From an uncultured Ruegeria sp. (GTDB lineage Bacteria > Pseudomonadota > Alphaproteobacteria > Rhodobacterales > Rhodobacteraceae): DNA of 64,000 nt. The notes below the pieces were generated by a model that worked only from the letters and a program-made list of their open reading frames with translations, did not search any database and had not been told where the DNA came from. Below are positions 18,124 through 27,478 of the stretch, in pieces. The stretch's first letter is position 1. Each line of letters begins with the position of its first letter. The stretch covers positions 310,001-374,000 of the forward strand of contig NZ_CANMFF010000001.1 in assembly GCF_947497005.1 (NCBI RefSeq), in the 5' to 3' direction. Position numbers and translations under genes: made by a program.

Positions 18124-18987
18124 TTACAACCATTCACCTTTGATGGTCTGACGATAGATCGTGTTGAGCCAGTTGTTGCCACGGCTCTTGAGTTTCAGCC
18201 CGCGCGAGGTCAGCAACTTATAGGCATCGTCATACCATTCCGTGGACTGATAGTTATATCCAAGGATTGCCCCCGCAGACTGCGCTTCGTCCAGCAGGCC
18301 GAGGGACAGATAGGCCTCGACCAGACGATACAGCGCTTCGGCGGTGTGGGACGTGGTCTGGAAGTCTTCGACCACAACGCGGAACCGGTTGATCGCCGCG
18401 ATATAATGATCCTGACGCAGGTAATAGCGTCCAATTTCCATTTCCTTGCCCGCCAGATGATCGAAGGCCAGATCAAATTTCAAAACCGCCGAAGTGGCGT
18501 ATTCGCTGTCGGGATAGACCTCGATCACGGTGCGCAGGGATTGCAGTGCCTGGAAGGTCAGGCCCTGATCGCGACCGACTTCATCAATCTGATCATAATA
18601 GCTTAGTGCCAGCAGATACTGCGCATAAGCCGCGTCTTCATCCGTGGGGTAGAAGTCGATATAGCGCTGCGCAGCCGCACGGCTTTCTTCATAGTTCTGG
18701 TCCGCATGGAACGAAAACGCCTGCATGATCAGCGCACGTTTGGCCCAGTCAGAATAGGGATACAGACGTTCGACTTCCGAGAAATACCACGCCGCATCAT
18801 CCGACCGATTCTGCGACAGTTCGTATTCACCACGGGTGTAGATCTGTTCCGGCGTAAACCCTTCAAGGTTCTGGTCCCGGTCTGCGCCTTTGTTACCAAA
18901 AAGGCCGCCCCCGTTACCGCACGCCGCCAAAACTGCTGTCAGAAGAACCGCGCCTGCGAATCTGACTGCCGCTTTGCTGCCAACCAT
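18124..18987 (-). CDS. bamD: Outer membrane assembly lipoprotein BamD
   Basis: TPR lipoprotein of the BAM complex that helps fold outer membrane beta-barrels. From ATG 18987 the protein has 287 residues: signal MVGSKAAVRFAGAVLLTAVL with lipobox LAAC (Cys23), then TPR helices such as YTRGEYELSQNRSDDAAWYFSEVERLYPYS and AAQRYIDFYPTDEDAAYAQYLLALSYYDQI. A start three codons upstream (18996) is also possible; the longer frame to 19092 would place 35 residues before the signal and is rejected. AAGG lies upstream of both. It lies between lpxC and recN, the usual Rhodobacterales order. Confidence 0.93.
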   Translation of the reverse strand: MVGSKAAVRFAGAVLLTAVLAACGNGGGLFGNKGADRDQNLEGFTPEQIYTRGEYELSQNRSDDAAWYFSEVERLYPYSDWAKRALIMQAFSFHADQNYEESRAAAQRYIDFYPTDEDAAYAQYLLALSYYDQIDEVGRDQGLTFQALQSLRTVIEVYPDSEYATSAVLKFDLAFDHLAGKEMEIGRYYLRQDHYIAAINRFRVVVEDFQTTSHTAEALYRLVEAYLSLGLLDEAQSAGAILGYNYQSTEWYDDAYKLLTSRGLKLKSRGNNWLNTIYRQTIKGEWL

Positions 18988-19113
18988 ACCGCCCATCCTT
19001 GTCGTCTTGCTTAATGGGGTTTGCCCCGAATTGAGCCATGGTCTAGCACAGAAAATTCCGGTGCAAAACGCCTTATGCAACTTCTGGCGCAAATGTCGTC
19101 AGAGTTGATCAGA

Positions 19114-20034
19114 TCAGGCGACTTCGGGAATTTCGTTTACGACCAGCCCCTGCCCCGGCAGGCGCGCGGCCTGTTCCGGCGTACACAGAATCGGACGCAC
19201 CGCACCCGGCGTTTCGAACAGATTGCGCAACAAAGTGTTGGTCAGAGAATGACCCGACTTGTCGCCCGTGAAGTGGCCCAAAATCGGTCCACCCGCCAGA
19301 TATAGATCGCCCAGAGCGTCCAGCATCTTGTGGCGCACGGCTTCGTCCGTGCGGCGGAACCCGCCGGGCGTCAGAACGTCGCTGCCTTGAACGACCACAG
19401 CATTTTCAAGTGTACCACCCAGTGCCAGCCCATTTTCCCGCATCGCTTCGACATCCGTGCGACGGCAGAAGGTCCGGCAATCACTGAGCTCGCGCGCGAA
19501 CGATCCGTTGCGCATATCCAGCGTTTTGGTTTGGTTGCCGATGGCGCTGTCTTCGAAGTTGATGTGGAAATCAATGATCAGTCCGTTCGCCGGTGCGATG
19601 CTTGCGCTTGCGCCTTCGCGCAATGCGGTGACAGGCTTCAACACCTCATAGGCCAGAACCGGGCTGGCCTGACGGCGTACGCCTTTGGCCATGATGCCCC
19701 GCACGAATTCAATCGAGGACCCGTCCATGATCGGAACTTCGGGACCGTCGATCTCGATCAGTGCGTTATGTACGCCGCAACCCGCCAAGGCAGCCATGAT
19801 ATGTTCGATGGTGGAAACCGAGACACCGGCATCATTCACCAGACGTGTGCAGAGCGGGGTCCGTTCGACCACGTGATAGATGGCAGGGATCATCGCATCG
19901 CCCAGATGAATATCCGTCCGCTTGAACCAGATCCCATGACCAGCCGCCGCCGGTTTCAGGACCATGGTCGCCGGTTTGCCGCTGTGCAGTCCGACACCAT
20001 TAAACCTAACCGGAGATTTGAGCGTATGTTGCAA
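19114..20034 (-). CDS. lpxC: UDP-3-O-acyl-N-acetylglucosamine deacetylase LpxC
   Basis: Zinc deacetylase for the committed step of lipid A synthesis. From the TTG at 20034 it has 306 residues, matching the E. coli length of 305. The zinc and catalytic residues fall in register: His78 (STIEHIMAAL), His235 and Asp239 (RHKMLDALGD), His262 (DKSGHS). A GAGG eight bases before this TTG supports the start. The frame is open 24 codons further up to another TTG (20106), but that extension has no family counterpart. It follows ftsZ and its terminator, so it probably has its own promoter in 20035-20190. Confidence 0.94.
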   Translation of the reverse strand: MQHTLKSPVRFNGVGLHSGKPATMVLKPAAAGHGIWFKRTDIHLGDAMIPAIYHVVERTPLCTRLVNDAGVSVSTIEHIMAALAGCGVHNALIEIDGPEVPIMDGSSIEFVRGIMAKGVRRQASPVLAYEVLKPVTALREGASASIAPANGLIIDFHINFEDSAIGNQTKTLDMRNGSFARELSDCRTFCRRTDVEAMRENGLALGGTLENAVVVQGSDVLTPGGFRRTDEAVRHKMLDALGDLYLAGGPILGHFTGDKSGHSLTNTLLRNLFETPGAVRPILCTPEQAARLPGQGLVVNEIPEVA

Positions 20035-20192
20035 AATGGGCCTCGGTGAGTGATGTCCAGCCTTCTGAGGCTGTGTTGGACACTCAGTTAAGGAAGCCCG
20101 CGTCAAGGCTCAACTCACTCTTTGCAACCGATTGAAACATGTATGTGACAGATCGGCAAAACCCTGCTTACATGCCTGTAAGCTGCTGTTAA

Positions 20193-20225
20193 CAAAAAAT
20201 TAAGGGCCGCCAAAAGACGGCCCTT
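20193..20225 (-). terminator. Terminator after ftsZ
   Basis: On the minus strand AAGGGCCG and CGGCCCTT pair around an eight-base loop and are followed by AATTTTTTG. It lies 23 bases after the ftsZ stop and separates ftsZ from lpxC. Confidence 0.88.
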
Positions 20226-20247
20226 CGAGTGGATTTTGTTACCGTGA

Positions 20248-21852
20248 TCAGTTGGCCTGACGGCGCAGGAAGGCCGGAATTTCGATGCGGTCCTGGTCCG
20301 CATCGGCCTCATCCTGCATCGGTGCCGTAGCTTCGGACTGGCGCAGAACGGGTTGCTGACGGGCTGGTTGCGCCGGTGTATCCGGGGCGTGACCTGTCAT
20401 CCGATCGATCAGACGATTGAAGCCAAAACGCGAGCGTTCTTCGGGTTCCGACTGTGAAACAGCCTCGTGTTGGCGAGGCGCGGCCGGACGTTGCGGTGCC
20501 GAAGGAACCTTCTGAACAGCTGCCTGCAGACGCTGCAGAGCTTCGGGCGACGGGGTACCAGCGGAATGTCCGCGCGGTGCCGCATATGCTTCGGGTGCTG
20601 GCTCGACATGTTCGGGTTGCGGTTCGAATTCTGCCACACGCGGCTGGTAGGCTGGCGGCGGCAGGCCGTCATCCTCACGCGCGTCACGCGGTTGGAACTG
20701 CGTCTGTGAAGGCTCTTCGGTAGCCTCGAACAGCGACGGCTCGCGGATCTCTTCCGGCTGCGGTGCAGGCTCTACCATTTCCGCTGCGACCGGTGCTTCT
20801 TCCTGAACATGCTCTTCCGCCGAAACGGTGCGGGTCAGCGGTTCCGACATGGAGCGGCGTGCCACCGGGACATCTGCTGTTTTCTCGGTAGCGTCGATGC
20901 CGGTCGCAACAACCGATACACGCATACCACCTTCCATGACTGTATCCAGCGTCGAGCCGACGATGATGTTCGCCTCAGGATCCACTTCTTCGCGGATGCG
21001 GTTGGCGGCTTCGTCCAGTTCGAACAAGGTCAGGTCGTGTGAGCCGGTGATGTTGATCAGAACGCCTTTGGCGCCCTTGAGGCTGATTTCGTCCAGCAAC
21101 GGGTTGGCGATGGCTTTTTCCGCCGCCTGGATGGCGCGGTCTTCGCCGGTTGCTTCGCCGGTACCCATCATCGCCTTGCCCATTTCGTCCATCACGGCGC
21201 GAACATCGGCAAAGTCGAGGTTGATCAGGCCCGGACGCACCATCAGGTCGGTCACGCCCTTGACGCCTTGATACAGAACGTCGTCAGCCATCGAGAACGC
21301 CTCGGTGAAGGTGGTCTTTTCGTTGGCCAGACGGAACAAGTTCTGGTTCGGGATGATGATCAGCGTGTCGACGACTTGCTGCAATGCTTCAACGCCGTCT
21401 TCGGCTTGCCGCATCCGCTTGGCACCTTCGAACTGGAAAGGCTTGGTGACAACACCGACGGTCAGAACACCCAGCTCACGGGCGGCCTGTGCGATGATCG
21501 GTGCCGCACCTGTACCGGTACCGCCGCCCATGCCAGCAGTGATGAAGCACATATGCGCGCCGGCGAGGTGATCCACGATCTGTTCTATGCTTTCTTCCGC
21601 GGCGGCTGCACCCACGGTCGGACGGGCCCCCGCCCCCAGACCTTCGGTGACTTTCACACCCAGCTGCACACGCGCTGAGGACTGGCTTTGCTGCAAAGCC
21701 TGCGCGTCCGTATTGGCGACCACAAAATCAACGCCGTCCAATTGTTTTTCAATCATGTTGTTGACCGCGTTTCCGCCTGCACCGCCAACGCCAAATACTG
21801 TAATCCGAGGCTTCAGTTCGTCCTGCCCGGGCATCGAAAGATTCAATGTCAT
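20248..21852 (-). CDS. ftsZ: Cell division protein FtsZ
   Basis: Tubulin-like GTPase that forms the Z ring (534 residues). The tubulin signature GGGTGTG is at 109-115, after [23 protein letters not shown]. The conserved GTPase core ends near residue 320. A long linker rich in Glu, Pro, Gln and Ala follows (about 330-515), and the conserved C-terminal peptide is [12 protein letters not shown]. The long linker is typical of alphaproteobacteria. The tail should bind FtsA, encoded just upstream. A terminator follows directly and a 348-base gap precedes it, so the gene is probably transcribed on its own in addition to any read-through. Confidence 0.97.
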   Translation of the reverse strand: MTLNLSMPGQDELKPRITVFGVGGAGGNAVNNMIEKQLDGVDFVVANTDAQALQQSQSSARVQLGVKVTEGLGAGARPTVGAAAAEESIEQIVDHLAGAHMCFITAGMGGGTGTGAAPIIAQAARELGVLTVGVVTKPFQFEGAKRMRQAEDGVEALQQVVDTLIIIPNQNLFRLANEKTTFTEAFSMADDVLYQGVKGVTDLMVRPGLINLDFADVRAVMDEMGKAMMGTGEATGEDRAIQAAEKAIANPLLDEISLKGAKGVLINITGSHDLTLFELDEAANRIREEVDPEANIIVGSTLDTVMEGGMRVSVVATGIDATEKTADVPVARRSMSEPLTRTVSAEEHVQEEAPVAAEMVEPAPQPEEIREPSLFEATEEPSQTQFQPRDAREDDGLPPPAYQPRVAEFEPQPEHVEPAPEAYAAPRGHSAGTPSPEALQRLQAAVQKVPSAPQRPAAPRQHEAVSQSEPEERSRFGFNRLIDRMTGHAPDTPAQPARQQPVLRQSEATAPMQDEADADQDRIEIPAFLRRQAN

Positions 21853-22200
21853 GCTCTGTCCGCCTGTATTTATGTCCCGCCAAAGCGGTGTTTTTCTTAC
21901 CTATCCATGTATGATTCTAGCGGCCTGATGCGAAAAGGTCACGTCAAAAATCGCGTTTTCCCACAAAATATGGAGGAAATAAGGCACCAACCGGCGGCAT
22001 TTCGCAGGCTCTGCCAGATATAGCGAAAACATCGACGACCACCACAAGACAACCAACATGAACGCGAAGACTCACCCGTTCATCACGCTCTGATCGACTA
22101 TCAACTACATTGCGGAAAACTGCTCAGGTCCTGCCGCGAGGCCTCTGCCGGGCCTTGTGGATATCTTGAGGGATAAATCGAATCGCTGCAACCGGATTTT
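21853..22200 (-). promoter_or_regulatory. ftsZ upstream region with three GANTC sites
   Basis: About 348 bases without a gene, between a secreted-protein gene and ftsZ; it must hold the ftsZ promoter. It carries three GANTC motifs: GATTC 21913-21917, GACTC 22069-22073 and GAATC 22180-22184. GANTC is the CcrM methylation target, which controls ftsZ transcription in Caulobacter. Control of that kind here is inferred. I did not find a TTAA-N7-TTAA CtrA site. Confidence 0.45.
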
Positions 22201-22620
22201 TCAGCTGGTCGGAGCATTTGGACAGTTTAGGCTGACTTCTGTGATGCTACGCACTTCTTGTATTTCGCCCTCCGCGAAAGAGGCGAGTCGCACCATCAGG
22301 CGGTCTTCGTGCAAAAAAGGCCACCAGCAGACAGGCATACCATCAGGGTCATTGTCATAGAGAAAGCAAATCTGCCCGTTGGGGGTGGTAATCTGCCCAT
22401 AGACGCAACTCTGCCCCTCTTCCCGCCAGACCGAAACACGGCGGCTCAGGAACTGCTCGGTCCCAACCAGGCCGCCGCTGCGAATCTCATAGAATGTGAG
22501 CGTTTTTCCGACAGCAGCATCCAGAAACGCCTCAGGCGTGATAATGGTCTGGGCAAAGGCCCAGCCCGGCAGCAGGGCCGCGCATAGAGCGACCCGGAGC
22601 AGGTGTCTACCAATTGTCAC
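22201..22620 (-). CDS. Secreted protein of unknown function between ftsA and ftsZ
   Basis: From the GTG at 22620 the product has 139 residues. It opens with a classical signal peptide, VTIGRHLLRVALCAALLPGWAFAQ, cleaved after AFA, so it is periplasmic. The mature part has four cysteines (QSCVYG, GQICFL, MPVCWW, LNCPN) that could form two disulfides, and a YDNDPDGMPVCWWPF segment. The start overlaps the ftsA stop by 14 bases, implying coupled translation with ftsA. A longer in-frame reading into ftsA is an artefact of overlap. I do not recognise the family. Confidence 0.72.
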   Translation of the reverse strand: MTIGRHLLRVALCAALLPGWAFAQTIITPEAFLDAAVGKTLTFYEIRSGGLVGTEQFLSRRVSVWREEGQSCVYGQITTPNGQICFLYDNDPDGMPVCWWPFLHEDRLMVRLASFAEGEIQEVRSITEVSLNCPNAPTS

Positions 22621-23944
22621 GGAACCACCGAACGGCGCGCTTGAACGGGCGCGCGGCATACGTATCGACCGGAATCTCGAAGTCCCACCATTCATCCTGC
22701 GGATTGGCCGCGAACAGGCTGAGACCGACCGCGGACGAGAACCCCGGCCCGGTGGCCGATTGCGGCAGGCCGTGCACGCGCAGCGGGCGACCCAGGCGCA
22801 CGCGCTGCCCCAGAATACGAGTGGCGAGGCCATCCAGCCCCATGATCTGGCTGCCACCGCCGGTCAGCACGATCTGCTGGCTTGGCATATGTTCGAACCC
22901 AGCGGCGTCCAACCGCACGCGAACCTCTTCAAGGATTTCTTCGACGCGCGGGCGCATAATGCCGATCAGTTCGGCACGGCTGACGGTGCGACGGTCATGT
23001 TCCCAGTCGCCTGTATCACCACCGATATCGATCATGTCACGATCATCTGCACCTGTCGCATGAACACCGCCGTTGAAGGTCTTGATCCGTTCGGCCACAG
23101 CCGCTGGCACGCCCAGCCCCATCGAGATATCGGACGTCACGTGATCGCCACCCATACCGACGCAGTCAGCGTAGATCATGTGTTTCTTCATGAAGATCGA
23201 CACGCTGGTCGTGCCTCCGCCCATGTCGATACAGGCCGCGCCCAGTTCCTGTTCATCCTCGACCAGTGCCGAGATGCCCGAGACATAGGCCGAGTTCGCG
23301 ATGCCTGCCAGTTCCAGATCGCAGCGCTTTATGCAGCGTACGATGTTCTGGATCGCCATCGCATCGGCGGTCAGCATATGCATATCGACCGCAAGGCTTT
23401 GGCCCATCTGGCCGCGCGGATCGATCAGGCCCGATCGGTTGTCCAGTGCGAAATTCACCGGTTGCGCGTGCAGCACCTCGCGCCCGTCGCCATAATCCGG
23501 CACGTCGCAAGCGTTCAGAACACGGCCGACTTCGGCCTCGGTTACAAGCTGACCGTCCAGATCCACCTGTGCGTCCAACCCGTATGAACGCGGGTTCGCC
23601 CCTGAAAAACAGGCAATCACATGATCGACGCGGATATCGGCCATCTTCTGTGCAGCCTGAAGCGCAGTGCGGATGGCGCGTTCGGTTTCCTGCATGGCGG
23701 TGACTTCGCCAAACTGCACACCGCGCGACCGGGTGGTCGCCGCGCCGATGACACGGAACCCCGTCTGCCCCGCCATTGAACCGATGGTGCTATCCTCACT
23801 CAGCCGACCCGTCCCGTCAAAGCGCAGGACGAGGCAGGCTATTTTCGAGCTGCCCACATCCAGAATTGCGATCACACCGCGTTGCAAAGCCTGCCGCCGC
23901 ATCTGACGCATGGCGCGTTGGGACTGATAAAGATCGGTCATCAT
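22607..23944 (-). CDS. ftsA: Cell division protein FtsA
   Basis: Actin-like ATPase that ties FtsZ to the inner membrane and recruits later division proteins (445 residues). The actin-family phosphate 1 loop is seen in IAILDVGSSKIACLVLR (24-40), phosphate 2 in AACIDMGGGTTSVSIF, and the adenosine motif in QQIVLTGGGSQIMGLDGLA. A C-terminal segment AARPFKRAVRWFRDNW is an amphipathic helix, expected to be the membrane tether. Two ATG codons in tandem (23944 and 23941) are equally possible starts. It follows ftsQ by five bases and overlaps the next small gene. Confidence 0.96.
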   Translation of the reverse strand: MMTDLYQSQRAMRQMRRQALQRGVIAILDVGSSKIACLVLRFDGTGRLSEDSTIGSMAGQTGFRVIGAATTRSRGVQFGEVTAMQETERAIRTALQAAQKMADIRVDHVIACFSGANPRSYGLDAQVDLDGQLVTEAEVGRVLNACDVPDYGDGREVLHAQPVNFALDNRSGLIDPRGQMGQSLAVDMHMLTADAMAIQNIVRCIKRCDLELAGIANSAYVSGISALVEDEQELGAACIDMGGGTTSVSIFMKKHMIYADCVGMGGDHVTSDISMGLGVPAAVAERIKTFNGGVHATGADDRDMIDIGGDTGDWEHDRRTVSRAELIGIMRPRVEEILEEVRVRLDAAGFEHMPSQQIVLTGGGSQIMGLDGLATRILGQRVRLGRPLRVHGLPQSATGPGFSSAVGLSLFAANPQDEWWDFEIPVDTYAARPFKRAVRWFRDNW

Positions 23945-23949
23945 GGTCG

Positions 23950-24957
23950 TTACTGCCCGTTACTCACTGTCACTTTTGTGTTCCACCAGTCTTCGCTGGC
24001 GGCTTTGGTCATTCGGATGGTGGGGCGCTGCCCGAGGCGCATGTCCACCACGGCCACGTCGCGTTCCAGAAGGTCCTGCACCTCATTCACTGCAAGCACA
24101 CGTTCCAGCGCACGCACCGGACGGTCGGTCGGCAGCATGATGCGCTGACCGCGGTCCAGCACCAGATCCCAGCGTCGTTCACCAACGCGCACCAACCCAC
24201 GCACGCGATTGCCCAGGCTGCGCGACGTTTGAAGAAGTTCCAGCGCTTGACCCACGTGATCATTTGCGCCTGTTCCCGCGATCAGCGGCAGGTCGGCATG
24301 AACCTTGCGCGAGATGGTTTCCTTGACATGCGCGCCAGTCTCATCAAGCAGTTCGAGCCCGTCACGCGTCCGCCAGACAATCACCGGCTGACGCTCGACC
24401 ACGTCCACCTGCAGGATGCCGCCGGGACGGATTCTGACAGTTGCGGATTTCACAGGATCCAGACCGGTGATCGTGTCACGCATCTGTTCAACATCCAGAT
24501 CCCAGGAGCTGATCGGGAAATCCAAAGGTACAATTTCGCGGATATCCTCGGACAGGCTGGTACCGGCCCCATCGATGGCCATCAGGTTGACCATGAATTC
24601 AGGGCGCTCCTGAATCGAAGTGCGCACATCTGCGATGTATGCCCCGAGTGCATCGCGACGGTCCTGAGAGGCAAAGAATAAGCCAACCGCAGCGGCGATG
24701 GCGCAAATCGGCAGACCGACCTTGACGCCCAGACGAATGCCTGGCGTCAGCATCCAGCGCTGAAGCCTGTAGCTGAGACGCGACGGCGCTGGGTCGCTGC
24801 GCCGGGCGGTGCGAGAAAACACCCGCGCCCCACGCAAACGCAGAAGCGGTTGGGTCTCGTGCGGTTCGGTGTCCGCCGAGGCGAAATCCGCATCCGGCCC
24901 CAAAACGGGCTTGGCACGATGGATTTCCAGCGAACGACTGGCGGTCAGCGGTCGCAT
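23950..24957 (-). CDS. ftsQ: Cell division protein FtsQ
   Basis: Bitopic division protein that links cytoplasmic and periplasmic divisome parts (335 residues from ATG 24957). There is a basic cytoplasmic N-terminus of about 80 residues, one membrane segment (LGVKVGLPICAIAAAVGLFFAS), then a POTRA-like domain (PEFMVNLMAIDGAGTSLSEDIREIV) and the FtsQ domain with VERQPVIVWR and LVLDRGQRIMLP. The ATG overlaps the ddl coding end by 13 bases and has GGAGG just upstream; a TTG nine codons earlier is less likely. The gene sits in the standard ddl-ftsQ-ftsA order. Confidence 0.94.
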   Translation of the reverse strand: MRPLTASRSLEIHRAKPVLGPDADFASADTEPHETQPLLRLRGARVFSRTARRSDPAPSRLSYRLQRWMLTPGIRLGVKVGLPICAIAAAVGLFFASQDRRDALGAYIADVRTSIQERPEFMVNLMAIDGAGTSLSEDIREIVPLDFPISSWDLDVEQMRDTITGLDPVKSATVRIRPGGILQVDVVERQPVIVWRTRDGLELLDETGAHVKETISRKVHADLPLIAGTGANDHVGQALELLQTSRSLGNRVRGLVRVGERRWDLVLDRGQRIMLPTDRPVRALERVLAVNEVQDLLERDVAVVDMRLGQRPTIRMTKAASEDWWNTKVTVSNGQ

Positions 24958-25862
24958 GAGGCGTCCTCCACCATCCAGGCGCAAAGCTGTCCGAACGTCA
25001 TATCCAGATGGGCGGCCTGTTCCGGGGCCAGCGAGGTGGGCGTCATGCCGGGCTGGGTGTTGGTCTCCAGCAGAATCAGACCATCGGCACCCATGCTGTC
25101 ATCCCAGCGGAAATCGGTGCGGCTGACGCCTTTACAACCCAAGACATCATGCGCGCGCACAGCGTAATCCATGCAGCGATCGAAGATATCTTGCGGGACG
25201 TCGGCAGGCAGCACGTGCCACGACCCGCCGGGTTTGTACTTGGCGTCGTAATCATACCAACCATCGTCGGTCATGATCTCAGTCACGGTCAGGGCGCGGT
25301 CGCCCACCACGGTCACGGTCAGTTCGCGCCCCGCCACGTATTTTTCGACCATGATCTGATCGGGCATATCTCCGGACAGCTGCGGCGGGCCGTTGGCGTT
25401 TTCATGCACGATATAGATGCCAACACTGGAGCCTTCGTTGTTCGGCTTGGCCACGTAGGGCGGCTCCATCACGTGGGCTTCGATCACCGCCGTTTTTGGA
25501 ACGATCACACTGGGAACAACGGGCAGCCCTACGGCCTGATACACTTCCTTGCTACGCTGTTTGTCCATCGCCAGAGCCGAGGCCAGCACGCCGGAATGCG
25601 TATAGGGAATGCGCACCCATTCCAGCAGCCCCTGCACACAGCCATCCTCGCCCCAGCGGCCATGCAGGGCGTTGAAAACCACATCCGGCTTGATGTCCAA
25701 TAGGCGCGCATAGAGGTCGGGACCCGCGTCCAGCTCGACCACTTCGAAACCTTCTCCCACAAGAGCGGCTGCGCATTCGCGCCCAGAGCTGAGAGACACC
25801 TCGCGTTCCGCCGAGGGGCCACCCATCAATACCGCCACTTTGGGGTTTGTCCTGCTCGACAT
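24945..25862 (-). CDS. ddl: D-alanine--D-alanine ligase
   Basis: ATP-grasp enzyme joining two D-alanines for the peptidoglycan stem peptide (305 residues from ATG 25862, normal for DdlB). Motifs in order: VAVLMGGPSAEREVSLSSG near the start, FNALHGRWGEDG, IPYTHSGVLASALAMDK, YVAKPNNEGSSVG, YVAGRELTVTVV, and metal ligands in LILLETNTQPGMT. An in-frame TTG six codons upstream was not chosen. The 3' end overlaps ftsQ. A gap of about 108 bases separates it from murB upstream. Confidence 0.95.
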   Translation of the reverse strand: MSSRTNPKVAVLMGGPSAEREVSLSSGRECAAALVGEGFEVVELDAGPDLYARLLDIKPDVVFNALHGRWGEDGCVQGLLEWVRIPYTHSGVLASALAMDKQRSKEVYQAVGLPVVPSVIVPKTAVIEAHVMEPPYVAKPNNEGSSVGIYIVHENANGPPQLSGDMPDQIMVEKYVAGRELTVTVVGDRALTVTEIMTDDGWYDYDAKYKPGGSWHVLPADVPQDIFDRCMDYAVRAHDVLGCKGVSRTDFRWDDSMGADGLILLETNTQPGMTPTSLAPEQAAHLDMTFGQLCAWMVEDASCDR

Positions 25863-25970
25863 ACCCAACGTGCGCCTCAATGTCCCCGGACCTTATATGG
25901 TGGTCCGTACTGCGTTTATGCCTTTGATCCGTCGCCTATATTTGCCTGTTATGGTCTGACGGATGGGGCT

Positions 25971-26897
25971 TTATTCTTTCAACGGATCACCGACCCGCAT
26001 GATTTCCCACTCTAGCGTGATGCCGCTTGTTTCGTAAACCTTTTTTCGCACTTCCTCGCCCAGACCTTCGAGGTCGGCAGCAGTGGCCGCGCCGGTATTG
26101 ATCAGGAAATTCGAATGTTTCGGGCTCATCTGCGCACCGCCAAGCGTCGCGCCACGCATCCCGGCGTCATCAATCACCTTCCACGCCTTGAAATCATGCA
26201 CGTCATCCGCCTGACCCGTTGAGGAAAATCCGGCCGGATTGCGGAAAGTCGACCCCGCGCTGCGGTCTTTGGTCGGCTGGGTTTCGTCACGTTTCCTGAG
26301 CTGAGCCTCCATTTGGGCATGGAGGTCTTCGGGATTGCCTGAGGGACCCTCGAACGTTGCCGAGATCAGCACCGCACCTTCGGGCAGGTCTGTCTGGCGG
26401 TAGCGAAAGTTCAAATCTTCGGGCGTCAGCTCCACAACCTCACCCTGCCGGTTGACGATTGTGGCCTTGCGCAGAACATCTGCCGTATAGCTTCCATAGC
26501 ACCCCGCATTCATCCGCACTGCGCCACCGATCGAGCCCGGAATAGTACGCAGAAAGGTCAAATCCACACCGGCGTTCGCCGCTTTGCGCGCCACATGCGC
26601 ATCCAGCGCTGCAGCTCCTGCCGTAACGATACTGCCCTCAACCGAGATCGTATTGAACCCGCGCCCCAATCGGATCACGACGGCCCGCAGGCCGCCGTCC
26701 CGGACAATCAGGTTCGAGCCGACACCCATCGGAAAGATAGGGATGTCCGCGGGCAATTCCCGCAGAAACGACTGCAGGTCATCGATATCGGCGGGCTGGA
26801 ACAGGTAATCAGCCGGGCCGCCGACACGAAGCCATGTGAAGTCAGAGAGGGTACGCGCCTGAGACAAGCGACCACGGGGAGCGGGAAGCGTTGTCAT
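25971..26897 (-). CDS. murB: UDP-N-acetylenolpyruvoylglucosamine reductase
   Basis: FAD enzyme that reduces enolpyruvyl-UDP-GlcNAc to UDP-MurNAc with NADPH (308 residues). FAD-binding marks are [14 protein letters not shown] and [17 protein letters not shown]; the catalytic region has [18 protein letters not shown] and the Ser-bearing [11 protein letters not shown], with the late [15 protein letters not shown]. It is a short type II-like form. The ATG at 26897 overlaps the stop of the upstream membrane protein gene as ATGA. A frame open 210 bases further upstream only covers that neighbour and is rejected. Confidence 0.95.
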   Translation of the reverse strand: MTTLPAPRGRLSQARTLSDFTWLRVGGPADYLFQPADIDDLQSFLRELPADIPIFPMGVGSNLIVRDGGLRAVVIRLGRGFNTISVEGSIVTAGAAALDAHVARKAANAGVDLTFLRTIPGSIGGAVRMNAGCYGSYTADVLRKATIVNRQGEVVELTPEDLNFRYRQTDLPEGAVLISATFEGPSGNPEDLHAQMEAQLRKRDETQPTKDRSAGSTFRNPAGFSSTGQADDVHDFKAWKVIDDAGMRGATLGGAQMSPKHSNFLINTGAATAADLEGLGEEVRKKVYETSGITLEWEIMRVGDPLKE

Positions 26898-27187
26898 GCG
26901 TCTGCGCGCACCGCCAGACTGCGCCCACCAACGCCACCCATGATCGCGGCAAAGAGGAAGGGAAGTACTCCGGCGGTCAGCCAAACGAGCGGGCCGAAGG
27001 CTTGTTCTTCTTCGCCTGTTCCAATACCGGCCAGAACGACAATCAACGCCAACCCGACCGCTGATGCCAGCCCGATAAGCCACAACAGGCCGCGCAGGCC
27101 CAACCAACGGCCTGCCGTGAAACCGGCAGCGGCCCCGAGAAGGAAAGAAAAAATAGGCAGATAGGCAAATGTAGCGACCGACGCCAT
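26894..27187 (-). CDS. Small membrane protein of unknown function
   Basis: Protein of 97 residues, nearly all hydrophobic, with three membrane segments (about 6-28, 33-53 and 67-88) and Gly-rich packing faces ([20 protein letters not shown]). A short acidic loop GTGEEEQ lies between the second and third. I do not recognise a family. It lies between the DUF2484 pair and murB and ends by ATGA overlap with murB, so it is translated in the cell-wall operon. Its job may be structural in the envelope, but nothing in the sequence proves this. Confidence 0.7.
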   Translation of the reverse strand: MASVATFAYLPIFSFLLGAAAGFTAGRWLGLRGLLWLIGLASAVGLALIVVLAGIGTGEEEQAFGPLVWLTAGVLPFLFAAIMGGVGGRSLAVRADA

Positions 27188-27211
27188 GGCGGATCTCCTG
27201 AACTTGGCCGG

Positions 27212-27478
27212 TTATTCGTCAGCCGCCTTCATGCCCTGCATTTTCGTCTTTGTCCAACGGGTCAGATAAATCACAGGCCAGCGCAGCACGGACATGCCCA
27301 TGGCCAGCACCAGCAAGCCAATCCACGGGCCGTTCTGGAAGGTAACGTACCCCAGGATCGGAATGCCCACGGCGATCAGGATATAGGCACGAGTCCAGTG
27401 GTTGTCTTTGCTTGGGATCATTGCCAGCAGATTCGCAGCAACCCCCCAGAGGCCGGCAAGGGCGATGGACCAGTTCAT
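27212..27478 (-). CDS. DUF2484 family membrane protein (second copy)
   Basis: Protein of 88 residues from ATG 27478 with hydrophobic segments about 3-22, 28-48 and 52-70 and a basic end ([18 protein letters not shown]). It resembles the DUF2484 family, seen in Rhodobacteraceae beside murB and murC. Its layout parallels the neighbouring upstream gene: [19 protein letters not shown] against MIFAALWVICATIVAFLP, and [10 protein letters not shown] against RNPIRFYWRKW, so the two are tandem paralogues. Start and upstream stop overlap as ATGA. The function is unknown. Confidence 0.75.
   Translation of the reverse strand: MNWSIALAGLWGVAANLLAMIPSKDNHWTRAYILIAVGIPILGYVTFQNGPWIGLLVLAMGMSVLRWPVIYLTRWTKTKMQGMKAADE

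Noticed and set aside
22496-23587. 363-codon plus-strand frame opposite ftsA
   Set aside because: ftsA on the other strand has complete actin-family motifs; this frame has none.
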